Shown here: positions 51,385 to 59,537 of the stretch, piece by piece
Layout of the letters: each line of letters begins with the position of its first letter
How positions within the stretch are numbered: position 1 is the stretch's first letter
NCBI RefSeq assembly: GCF_001428625.1
Contig: NZ_LMIE01000029.1
Span: forward strand, 585,873 to 649,872
Origin: Hydrogenophaga sp. Root209
GTDB taxonomy: Bacteria > Pseudomonadota > Gammaproteobacteria > Burkholderiales > Burkholderiaceae_C
Direction: 5' to 3'
DNA length: 64,000 nt
Program-made: the position numbers and the translations under genes
Notes under the pieces: model-generated
The model's input: only the letters and a program-made list of their open reading frames with translations
Database searches by the model: none
What the model was told of the DNA's origin: nothing

Positions 51385-52470
51385 TCATGCGGCCACCGGA
51401 TCGTGCGGCTGGCCCGTGGCCTGCAGGTGGCTCACGATGTGGCGCCACGCGGCGAGTTCGCTCTGGCCGGGCTTGCGCGCACCGAAAAACATGGCCATGA
51501 GTTCGCCCTGGGCATCGAAGGCTTCCACCGAGGTCACCACACCGTCGCTGGTGGGCTTCTCGACCACCCACACGTCCTGGATCAGGTCTTCGCGCAGGTG
51601 CAGGTTGAAGCCGGGGTCGAGCACGTTGAGCCAGGTCTTGCCTTGCGTTTCCATGGGCTCGATGCGCAGGACCGCTCCGGTGTGGATCTGGATGCAGCCC
51701 GGGCTGCCGACGAACACCATGATGGGTGTGCCGTCGAAGGCGGCCTCCATGAGCAGGCCGCGCACCGCGCCGGTCTGCACGCGGTGCGTGTAGCGCCCTT
51801 CAACCAGGTGAAAACCTTGCTGGCGCTCGATACCGAACTGTTTGAGCAGCGGAAAGAACTGATGCGTGTCGGTCATCGCGCCCCACGCGGCGGCGAACGC
51901 GGCCGCATCGGGCGCCGGCTGGGGCGCGGCCACGGCGGGCGCGGTGCGCGGCACGAAATCGCGCGCGGGCTGCGTGCCGGTGTGCTGCGCAATGACCTGC
52001 AGCCAGGCGGCCAGATCGGTCTGCTCGCGCACGAAGATCTTGTGCACCGCCACGCCGTGGCGATCGAAGAACTGCAGGCTGGGCGGTGCGGTGCCCGGGC
52101 CAGACTTCAGCGCCTCGGTGACCGCGAAGCCCGCATGCCACTGGTGGAAGAACAGGCGCAGGTCGATGTGTTCGCCCAGCGCCAGGCCCACGTGGCCACT
52201 GGCCGAGACCTTCTGGTACACGCCGGTCTTCTCGTGCACCACGGTCTCGTTGCGCGTGAGCGCCATCAGCGGCCCACACGCTTCGAGCGACTGCAGGAGG
52301 CCCAGCCAGTCGGGCTTGAGCGCGGCGGCGTGCAGGGGCGCGTTGACAGCGCCCTGGTGCGCGGCGATGGCAGCGCCCTCGCTCACGCCGATGGCTTCGG
52401 CCGCCTCCCGGGCGCGCAACCCCCTGCTGCGTGCGGTCTGAAATGCGGTTCGGATGTCCTGGATGCTCAT
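51385..52470 (-). CDS. hmuS: Hemin-degrading factor, HmuS/ChuS family
   Basis: This 361-residue cytoplasmic protein has two repeated heme-binding halves (AVNAPLHAAAL...EKTGVYQKVSASGH in the first; FHLVEGRYTHRVQTGAV in the second). Family members release iron from heme or act as heme carriers. It is between hmuT and the receptor gene in one operon. Confidence 0.92.
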   Translation of the reverse strand: MSIQDIRTAFQTARSRGLRAREAAEAIGVSEGAAIAAHQGAVNAPLHAAALKPDWLGLLQSLEACGPLMALTRNETVVHEKTGVYQKVSASGHVGLALGEHIDLRLFFHQWHAGFAVTEALKSGPGTAPPSLQFFDRHGVAVHKIFVREQTDLAAWLQVIAQHTGTQPARDFVPRTAPAVAAPQPAPDAAAFAAAWGAMTDTHQFFPLLKQFGIERQQGFHLVEGRYTHRVQTGAVRGLLMEAAFDGTPIMVFVGSPGCIQIHTGAVLRIEPMETQGKTWLNVLDPGFNLHLREDLIQDVWVVEKPTSDGVVTSVEAFDAQGELMAMFFGARKPGQSELAAWRHIVSHLQATGQPHDPVAA

Positions 52471-52501
52471 GGTGGTGTCCTCGTGAGGTGGGGAAGGGGT
52501 G

Positions 52502-54787
52502 TCAGAAGGTCGTGACCAGTGCCACCGACAAGCTGCGACCGGGTGCGGTGTAGCTGTCGAGCGCGATGTCGCTGGCGGCGATGCCGCGTACGTTGGTCCA
52601 CTCCCAGTACTTGCGGTCGGTCAGGTTGTGGACCGCGGCGCTCAGGCGCGTGGCCGGGCTGATCTGCCAGCTCGCGCGCAGATCCAGCGTGGTGTGGGCC
52701 GGCGTGGCGAACTGGTTGGCGGTGCCCGTGGTGTCGATGTCGCTGGCCGCCTTCTTCGCGCTGTGCGCCAGCGAAGCACCCACCGACCAGTCGCCCATGC
52801 GGTGATCCACGCCCAGCACCAGCTTGGCGGGGTTGACCGAGTTCAACGGCAGCCCACGCGCCGTGTCGGTACCCGTGGTCTGCCCGTAGGCCGCGCGCAG
52901 CGTGGTGCTGGCGGTGAGGCGGGCCGAGCCCTTGAGTTCAAAACCGCGCAGGGTGACCGCCTGGCGGTTGACCGACTGGAACTGAATCCTCGGCGTGGTC
53001 TGCACCGTCACCAGGTCTTCGATGAAGTCCTTGTAGCGCCCGGTGAAGGCCACCGCCTCCCAGTCAAAACCACCCACCAGGCCGCGCGTGCCCAGCTCCA
53101 GCGTGCGGCTCTTCTCCGGGCGCAGGTTGGGGTTGGGGATGGTCTCGTAGTTGCCGAACGGGTTCTGGAAGAAGTTGTTCAGCTGCAGCGGGTTGGGCGA
53201 CTTGAAGCCCGCGGCCAGGTTGCCGAACAGGCTCCATTGATCGCTGCCGCGAAAGATCACGCCCAGCTTGGGTGTGACCGCATCGCTGGACAGCGAGGCC
53301 GGCTGCAGCGGATAGAGCGCGCTGGTGCGCGCGTCCAGCGACACGCGGTCGTAGCGCAAGGCCGGGATCACGCTCCAGCGGCCGCTGGCGAACTCGCTCT
53401 GCACGAACAGCGCCGAGGTGGTCTCCACCGTTTCGGGGAAGCGCTGCAGCGGGTAGGACTCATACACCGGGCCGTTGACGCCGGTGACCAGGTTGTCCAG
53501 GCTGGCGCGCGAGAGGTCAACGCCGTACACCAGCTTTTGCGACCAGTCGCCCCCCAGCGGACGCAGTTTTTCGGCCTGCAACACGGCTTGCACGATGCGC
53601 TCGCTGTAGGTCACGTCGCGCACCCGGTTGCGGGTGGCCGCGGGCTGAAGCGGACGGAACTCGTGCGTGGTCTCCCGGGATTCGGAGGACTGCAGCCCCA
53701 CCATGGCGCGGATGTCGTCGGCCCAGGCCGAGACCACCGGGAAACGGCCGTCCCAGCTCACCCGGGTGCGCGTCATGTCGGAGGTGCCGTCCAGGTCGCC
53801 CACATGGGTGGGCGCCGAGACGACGGGCGCGCGACCGGTGTAGGCCTCGACCTCGCTGCTCTTGTCCACGTGCTCGGCGGTGAACACGTGGCGCTGGCCG
53901 CCGCCCGGCGTGAACACCAGCTTGCCCATGAGCGAGGTGTTCTTGTCCTTCTGCGGATTGGGCGCAGTGCGGGTGCTGTTGAGCGCGAAGTTGCTGCCCT
54001 GGTTGTCCAGTGCCTCGCTGCGCCCCATCTGCACGCTGCCCAGCCACTGCAGGCTGTCGCTGGCCACACCGGCCAGGGTGAGCCCGAGGCGGCGCGTGTC
54101 GTCCTGCCCGTCGTAGCTCAGACCGACGCGCCCGCCCAGCGTCTGCCCCGGCTTGAGCAGATCCTTGGGCTCGGTGGTGAGCATCGCGACCATGCCGGCC
54201 AGGCCATCTGAGCCATACAGGGCCGAGCTCGCGCCGCGCAAGATTTCCACGCGCGAGATCAGGCCGAGGTCGTAGTAATCGCGACCGAAGGCCGCCGGGC
54301 CGAAGACGCCGCTGCTGAGTTCGCGCGGCACGCGGATGCCGTCGATGGTGAGCAGCACGCGGTTGCCCTCCAGCCCGCGGATGTTGAAACCCGCGTTGCC
54401 GTCGCGCCCGACGTTGCCGGTGACACCGCCGAAACGCACCGGTGCGCGCTTCACACTCACGTTGGGCAGTTCCTGCACCAGATCGCGGATGTTCTGCACC
54501 CGAGCCGGGTCCAGGTCTTCACCATCGAGCACGTCGATGGCGGCGGGCACTTCGTCCAGCACGCGCTCGCTGCGCGCGCCACTGATCACGACCTCGCGCA
54601 AGGCGCTGGTGTGGCCGGCTTGTGCGACGGTGGTGGTAACGGCATCGGCCGCACCTTGCGCCTGTGCGGGCCCGGCCATGAGGACGGCGCAGGCCACGGC
54701 GAGCGGGCTGAAGGCAAACGGAGAAACGGGAACGGCGAAGCGGGGAACGGCAAAGCGGGTGAGGGTCACGACGGCACCTGGATCCAA
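52502..54787 (-). CDS. TonB-dependent heme/hemoglobin outer-membrane receptor
   Basis: This 761-residue protein has a signal peptide (ends near GPAQAQG, residue 45) and a TonB-box-like segment (LREVVISGARSERV). The plug domain is near 75-190. The barrel has FGNLAAGFKSPNPLQL and NPNLRPEKSRTLELG, the FRAP/NPNL motifs of heme receptors, and ends in F. GTG at 54769 is an alternative start. A Fur box lies 77 bases upstream of the ATG. It imports heme with TonB energy; the specific ligand is not determined. Confidence 0.9.
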   Translation of the reverse strand: MDPGAVVTLTRFAVPRFAVPVSPFAFSPLAVACAVLMAGPAQAQGAADAVTTTVAQAGHTSALREVVISGARSERVLDEVPAAIDVLDGEDLDPARVQNIRDLVQELPNVSVKRAPVRFGGVTGNVGRDGNAGFNIRGLEGNRVLLTIDGIRVPRELSSGVFGPAAFGRDYYDLGLISRVEILRGASSALYGSDGLAGMVAMLTTEPKDLLKPGQTLGGRVGLSYDGQDDTRRLGLTLAGVASDSLQWLGSVQMGRSEALDNQGSNFALNSTRTAPNPQKDKNTSLMGKLVFTPGGGQRHVFTAEHVDKSSEVEAYTGRAPVVSAPTHVGDLDGTSDMTRTRVSWDGRFPVVSAWADDIRAMVGLQSSESRETTHEFRPLQPAATRNRVRDVTYSERIVQAVLQAEKLRPLGGDWSQKLVYGVDLSRASLDNLVTGVNGPVYESYPLQRFPETVETTSALFVQSEFASGRWSVIPALRYDRVSLDARTSALYPLQPASLSSDAVTPKLGVIFRGSDQWSLFGNLAAGFKSPNPLQLNNFFQNPFGNYETIPNPNLRPEKSRTLELGTRGLVGGFDWEAVAFTGRYKDFIEDLVTVQTTPRIQFQSVNRQAVTLRGFELKGSARLTASTTLRAAYGQTTGTDTARGLPLNSVNPAKLVLGVDHRMGDWSVGASLAHSAKKAASDIDTTGTANQFATPAHTTLDLRASWQISPATRLSAAVHNLTDRKYWEWTNVRGIAASDIALDSYTAPGRSLSVALVTTF

Positions 54788-54863
54788 GGGTTGGAGGACA
54801 AGGCTGGCGTCACGACCGCGGGTGCTGTGCCCGGATGCTGGCTGGCTGAGAACCTCGGATCAT

Positions 54864-54882
54864 ATACGAACGATTCTCATTT
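54864..54882. promoter_or_regulatory. Fur box upstream of the heme operon
   Basis: On the minus strand AAATGAGAATCGTTCGTAT matches the Fur pattern (AATGAGAAT-x-x-TTCTCATT type) in most positions. It sits upstream of the receptor gene, which heads the receptor-hmuS-hmuT-VOC-hmuU-hmuV operon. Iron repression is expected. Confidence 0.8.
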
Positions 54883-54991
54883 GCAAAGCAGTTCGGCTCC
54901 ACACGCCCACCCGCCATGGCGCTGCGCCCCCGGTGGCCCATCGCGGTCCATCTACAATTCGCGCCCCCTTCCCTCCCCCGAACCCCGACCC

Positions 54992-55816
54992 ATGCACATC
55001 ACCGTCAACCCGGACCTCAAAGCCTACATAGACCCCCTGACGCCGGACGAATTCGAGGCGCTGGAGCGCAGCATCCTGAGCGAGGGCTGCCGCGACGCGC
55101 TGGTGCTGTGGGGTGACGTGCTGATCGACGGACACAACCGCTACGGCATCTGCCAGCAACACGGCCTGCCGTTTCAGACGGTGCAGAACACCCACTTCCA
55201 GTCGATGGAAGACGTGCACCTGTGGATGATCGACCAGCACCTGGGGCGGCGCAGCGTCTCGGACTTCCAGCGCGGCGTGCTGGCTTTGCGCAAGCGCGAA
55301 ATCATGGCCGAGCGGCGCTCGCGCTTTCTGGCCTCGGCCCCGGCGCCCGACGACGTGGCGGCCGATGAGACAAGCCCACTCCCGCCGCCGGACAACCCGG
55401 TGGCGCCGGCGCCCAAGCCGCTGCACAGCCGCGAAGACATTGCCAAGGCCGCGCGGTTGAGCAGCAGCCAGGTGGTGCAGATCGAGAAGATCCAGAAGCA
55501 GGCCACGCCCGAGCTGGTGGAGGCGCTCAAGGCCGGCACCATTTCACTCAACGCCGCGGCCGCCGTGGCCGGCCTGCCGGTGGACGAGCAGAAGGCCGCC
55601 GCCCTGGCCGGCAAGGACGAACTCAAGCTGGCGGCCAAACGCGCGCGCGAATCGCGCCGCAAACCACCCGAAGCAGGCGACGAAGCACCCACGTCTTCAC
55701 CCTCCGATGAACTCGCGGCCCTGCGCCTGAAGGTGGCTGAGCTGCAGGCAGACAACACCGCGCTGCGCGCAGAAGTGGCTGCGCTGCGCCTGCAGCTGGA
55801 CGCGCAATCCGCCTGA
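54992..55816 (+). CDS. ParB-like N-terminal domain protein
   Basis: This 274-residue protein has a ParB/Srx-like start (MHITVNPDLKAYIDPLTPDE; LILWGD-type VLWGDVLIDGHNRYGIC near 45). A central proline-rich linker follows, then a possible helix-turn-helix (about 150-190: EDIAKAARLSSSQVVQIEKI) and a leucine-rich coiled coil at the C-terminus. No plasmid partner parA is adjacent, so it is not a simple partition gene. TACAAT at 54953-54958 may be its -10. Function unknown. Confidence 0.75.
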   Translation: MHITVNPDLKAYIDPLTPDEFEALERSILSEGCRDALVLWGDVLIDGHNRYGICQQHGLPFQTVQNTHFQSMEDVHLWMIDQHLGRRSVSDFQRGVLALRKREIMAERRSRFLASAPAPDDVAADETSPLPPPDNPVAPAPKPLHSREDIAKAARLSSSQVVQIEKIQKQATPELVEALKAGTISLNAAAAVAGLPVDEQKAAALAGKDELKLAAKRARESRRKPPEAGDEAPTSSPSDELAALRLKVAELQADNTALRAEVAALRLQLDAQSA

Positions 55817-55877
55817 GCGGGGCCGCGGACACTCGTAAGCTTGCAGCCAAGGAGGTGGCCGACGATCTGGCCTCAAC

Positions 55878-58562
55878 ATGCCTGCAAACCAAGCTGATCT
55901 GGCCGAGCCCGGTGCGGCACCCGAAACCGAGGTGCCCGCCCCTGCGGCCGACACCGAATCGGGTCTCTCAGCAGACCAGGCCGCCCACCGCCTGGCCGAA
56001 GACGGCCCCAACGCCCTGCCCGGCGGCCAGCGCCGCTCCTTGCTGTCGATCGCCGTGGCAACCGTGCGCGAGCCGATGTTCCTTTTGCTGCTTGGGGCGG
56101 GAACCCTCTACCTCGTCTTCGGTGACCTGCAGGAGGCTTTGACGCTCTTCGGGTTCGTGGTCGTCACCCTGGGGCTCACCCTGTACCAGGAGGGCAAGAC
56201 AGAGCGCGCCATCGAAGCTCTGCGCGACCTCACGAGTCCGCGCGCGCTGGTCATCCGAGACGGCCAACCTCAACGCATCGCCGGGCGCGATGTGGTGCGC
56301 GGCGACCTGCTCAAGCTGAGCGAGGGTGACCGTGTGCCGGCCGATGCCCTGCTGGTTTCTGCCGACGGCGTGCGGGCCGATGAATCGCTGCTGACGGGCG
56401 AGGCTGTTCCGGTGGGCAAACGGGTGGCGCAGCCCGATGAACTGGCTGTCGCGCAGAAGCCTTCCAACACCGCGCGCGTCGTACCTGGCGGCGACGATCT
56501 GCCTGTGGTCTACGCGGGCACGCTGATCGTGCAGGGCAACGCGCTGGCGCGTGTGACAGCCACAGGCGCGCGAAGCGAGATCGGCCGCATCGGTACCTCG
56601 TTGGGCACAGTGGAGAACGAACGTTCTCCACTGCAGAAGCAGACCACCCGGCTCGTGCGCAACCTGGCCTTGCTGGCGCTGGCGCTCAGCCTGTTGCTGG
56701 TGCTGGTTCACGGGCTGATCAAGGGCGACTGGCTGCAGGCGCTGCTGGCTGGCATCGCCCTGGCCATGGCTCTGCTGCCCGAGGAATACCCGGTGGTGCT
56801 GACGGTGTTTCCGGCGCTCGGCGCTCGCCGACTGTCCAGGGAAGGCGTGCTCACCCGGCGCATCAACGCCATCGAGACGCTGGGCGCCACCACGGTGCTG
56901 TGCAGCGACAAGACGGGCACGCTGACCGAGAACCGCATGACGGTGACGCACCTGGTTGCCGGCGGTGTCGATCTCACCGAGAGCCTCGCGCTGGATTCGC
57001 TGACCAAAGACAAGTCGACCGAAGGCCCGTTGCCCGAGGCCTTTCACGCCCTGGTGGAGCTGGTGATCCTGGCCAGCGTGGTCGACCCCTTCGACCCGAT
57101 GGAGAAGGCCTTCCACCAACTCGGCGAGCGCTTCCTCGCCGACACCGAACACCTGCACCACGACTGGCGTCTGGTGCATACCTATGCGCTCAGTCCCGCA
57201 CTGCGAGCGATGTCGCATGTGTGGGCAGCGCCAGCTGACGGTGTTCAGACCGTGGCGGCCAAGGGCGCGCCCGAGGCGGTGATGGACCTGTGCCATCTCG
57301 ACGATGCGCAGAGGTCCCGCGTCGGTAGCGCGGTCGAGGAGTTGGCGGCCCAGGGACTGCGCGTGCTGGCGGTCGCGCGCGGATCGATCGCGGGGCAGGA
57401 CTGGCCGGCAGACGAGCACGGTTTCGATTTCGAGTTCGTCGGGCTGCTCGGCCTGGCCGACCCGGTGCGCGCAGAAGTGCCTGCCGCCGTGGCCGAATGC
57501 CGTGCCGCCGGTATCCGTGTGGTCATGATCACGGGCGACTACCCGGCCACGGCGCGAGCGATCGCCCATCAGGCCGGACTTGCCGAGCGCGACGGTGATG
57601 TATTGACCGGCGACGAGATCGCAGCGCTGGGCGACGAAGAACTGCGCGAACGCATGGCCACCGTCACCGTCTGTGCCCGAATCGCTCCCGAGCAGAAACT
57701 GCGCATTGTCCAGGCGCTGAAGGCCCGGGGCGAGATCGTGGCGATGACGGGTGACGGCGTGAACGACGCCCCGGCTCTGCGCGCGGCGCACGTGGGTGTG
57801 GCCATGGGCAGGCGCGGCACCGACGTGGCCCGCGAGTCGGCTTCGCTGGTGCTGATCGACGACAACTTCGCAGCCATCGTCGCCGCGGTGCGTCTGGGTC
57901 GCAGGATCTTCGACAACCTGCGCAAGGCCATGTCATACATCCTCGCGGTTCACGTTCCCATCGCCGGCATGGCGATGCTGCCGGTGATGTTGGGTTGGCC
58001 GGCCTTGCTGTTCCCGATGCACATCGCCTTGCTCGAACTCATCATCGACCCGGCGTGCTCGATCGCTTTCGAGAACGAGCCTGCGGAAAGCGACGTGATG
58101 CAGCGCCCCCCGCGTGACGCCGCCGCGCACCTGTTTGGCGGCGCCACCCTGGGCCTGGCGCTGGTTCAGGGTCTGGGCGTGCTGGCCGTCGTCATGGCCG
58201 CATTCGCATGGGCCAGTGCGCGCATCCCCGAGCCCGAGGCCCGGGCCTTTGCGTTTGCCACCCTGGTCGTGGGCAACCTGACCCTGATCCTCTCCAACCG
58301 TTCGGCCACCCGCTCGCTGTGGGCAACGCTGCGCACGCCGAACTGGACGCTGTGGGGGGTGCTGGGTCTGGCCAGCGCGCTGTTGCTGGCTGCGCTCTAC
58401 GTCCCCTGGGCTGTCGGGGTGCTGCGATTCGCGCCTCTGCCGGCCCACGAGCTGGCCGCCGCCTGCGCTCTGGGCTTGCTGAGCGTGCTGTGGTTCGAAG
58501 GCATCAAGTGGGCCCGCCGAAGATCAGGCACTGTTTCAGCTCGTGTGGCACGCAAGGTTTGA
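55878..58562 (+). CDS. Cation-transporting P-type ATPase (P2-like)
   Basis: This 894-residue membrane pump has TGEAVPVGKRV (A domain, about 172), PEEYPVVLTVFPALGARRL (M4, about 302), the phosphorylation site SDKTGTLTENRM (about 343), KGAPEAVMDL and TGDGVNDAPALRAAHVGVAMG (about 620). No N-terminal metal-binding domain is present, and there are eight or more helices. The PEE motif with P2-type A/P domains suggests calcium or another light cation rather than heavy metals. Its last 27 bases overlap apbE on the other strand. Confidence 0.9.
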   Translation: MPANQADLAEPGAAPETEVPAPAADTESGLSADQAAHRLAEDGPNALPGGQRRSLLSIAVATVREPMFLLLLGAGTLYLVFGDLQEALTLFGFVVVTLGLTLYQEGKTERAIEALRDLTSPRALVIRDGQPQRIAGRDVVRGDLLKLSEGDRVPADALLVSADGVRADESLLTGEAVPVGKRVAQPDELAVAQKPSNTARVVPGGDDLPVVYAGTLIVQGNALARVTATGARSEIGRIGTSLGTVENERSPLQKQTTRLVRNLALLALALSLLLVLVHGLIKGDWLQALLAGIALAMALLPEEYPVVLTVFPALGARRLSREGVLTRRINAIETLGATTVLCSDKTGTLTENRMTVTHLVAGGVDLTESLALDSLTKDKSTEGPLPEAFHALVELVILASVVDPFDPMEKAFHQLGERFLADTEHLHHDWRLVHTYALSPALRAMSHVWAAPADGVQTVAAKGAPEAVMDLCHLDDAQRSRVGSAVEELAAQGLRVLAVARGSIAGQDWPADEHGFDFEFVGLLGLADPVRAEVPAAVAECRAAGIRVVMITGDYPATARAIAHQAGLAERDGDVLTGDEIAALGDEELRERMATVTVCARIAPEQKLRIVQALKARGEIVAMTGDGVNDAPALRAAHVGVAMGRRGTDVARESASLVLIDDNFAAIVAAVRLGRRIFDNLRKAMSYILAVHVPIAGMAMLPVMLGWPALLFPMHIALLELIIDPACSIAFENEPAESDVMQRPPRDAAAHLFGGATLGLALVQGLGVLAVVMAAFAWASARIPEPEARAFAFATLVVGNLTLILSNRSATRSLWATLRTPNWTLWGVLGLASALLLAALYVPWAVGVLRFAPLPAHELAAACALGLLSVLWFEGIKWARRRSGTVSARVARKV

Positions 58563-59537
58563 TCCCTCTGCGATCCTGCCGAAACGACCCAGCCCCACCT
58601 CCACCAAACCTTCAGCACGGCGAAGCAGGAACAGCACATCCAACCCCATGCGCTGCGCCATGGCCAGACCTTCATCGGAGCCTGCCACCAGCAAGGCCGT
58701 GGCCCAGGCGTCCGCCTGCATGCAGGTTGGCGCCAGCACGGTGACCGATGCCACGGCGTTGTTCACCGGGGCACCGCGGCGCGCGTCCATGGTGTGTGCG
58801 ATGCGTGCATCGCCTACCTTGACGTAGCGCCGGTAGTCGCCCGAGGTGGCCACGGCCAGATCCTCCAGTTCGATGACCCCATACACCGCGCGGCGCCCAT
58901 CCTCGGGGCGTTCGAGCGCCACAGCCCAGGGCACGCCGCAGGCCTGGCCGCCCACGGCGCGCAGCTCGCCATCCAGGGCAGCCAGCGCATGGCGCACACC
59001 GTGCTGTCGCAGCACGGTTTCCATGCGATCCACCGCGTAGCCCTTGGCAATGCCGCACAGGTCGAGTTGCAAGGGCGCACGCTTGCGGGCACGCCCTTTG
59101 GGCCCATCCAGCTCCAGGCACCCGTGTGCTGCGCGCGGCATGGACTGGCGAGCGGCCCGGATCGCTTGCGCGTCCGGCGCATCGCGCACCGCGCCAAACC
59201 CCCAGGCATTCACCAGCGCCCCAACACACGGATCGAACGTGCCTGCGCTCAGGCGGTGGACATCGAGCGCACAGCCCAGCACCTTCAGAATTTCAGCGGG
59301 CAGCTCCAGCCAGTCGTCCACGGGCGCGCGGTTCAGGCGCATGAGGTCGCTGTCCGGTTTCCAGGGCGACATCTGCTCGTCTACCTGCTCCACCGCAGCG
59401 GCGAGGTCCTGGTGCAGGGCCGCCATGTCCAGGGTGTTGTCGGCGTCGACACTGGCAGACCAGCGCGTGCCCATGGTCGGGCCGTGCAGCGTGGTGCGCT
59501 TGCAGGGCACAGCGGGCTCAGAAGACATCTTCGGCAT
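58536..59537 (-). CDS. apbE: FAD:protein FMN transferase (ApbE)
   Basis: This 333-residue enzyme has the ApbE pattern (TMGTRWSASVDA; DLCGIAKGYAVDRM near 165; HTMDARRGAPV near 250). It attaches FMN from FAD to a Thr or Ser of target proteins. No signal peptide or lipobox is visible, so this form may be cytoplasmic or the start may be further in. It overlaps the reductase gene upstream by 20 bases. The likely target in the cluster is the DUF2271 protein. Confidence 0.9.
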   Translation of the reverse strand: MPKMSSEPAVPCKRTTLHGPTMGTRWSASVDADNTLDMAALHQDLAAAVEQVDEQMSPWKPDSDLMRLNRAPVDDWLELPAEILKVLGCALDVHRLSAGTFDPCVGALVNAWGFGAVRDAPDAQAIRAARQSMPRAAHGCLELDGPKGRARKRAPLQLDLCGIAKGYAVDRMETVLRQHGVRHALAALDGELRAVGGQACGVPWAVALERPEDGRRAVYGVIELEDLAVATSGDYRRYVKVGDARIAHTMDARRGAPVNNAVASVTVLAPTCMQADAWATALLVAGSDEGLAMAQRMGLDVLFLLRRAEGLVEVGLGRFGRIAEGSNLACHTS

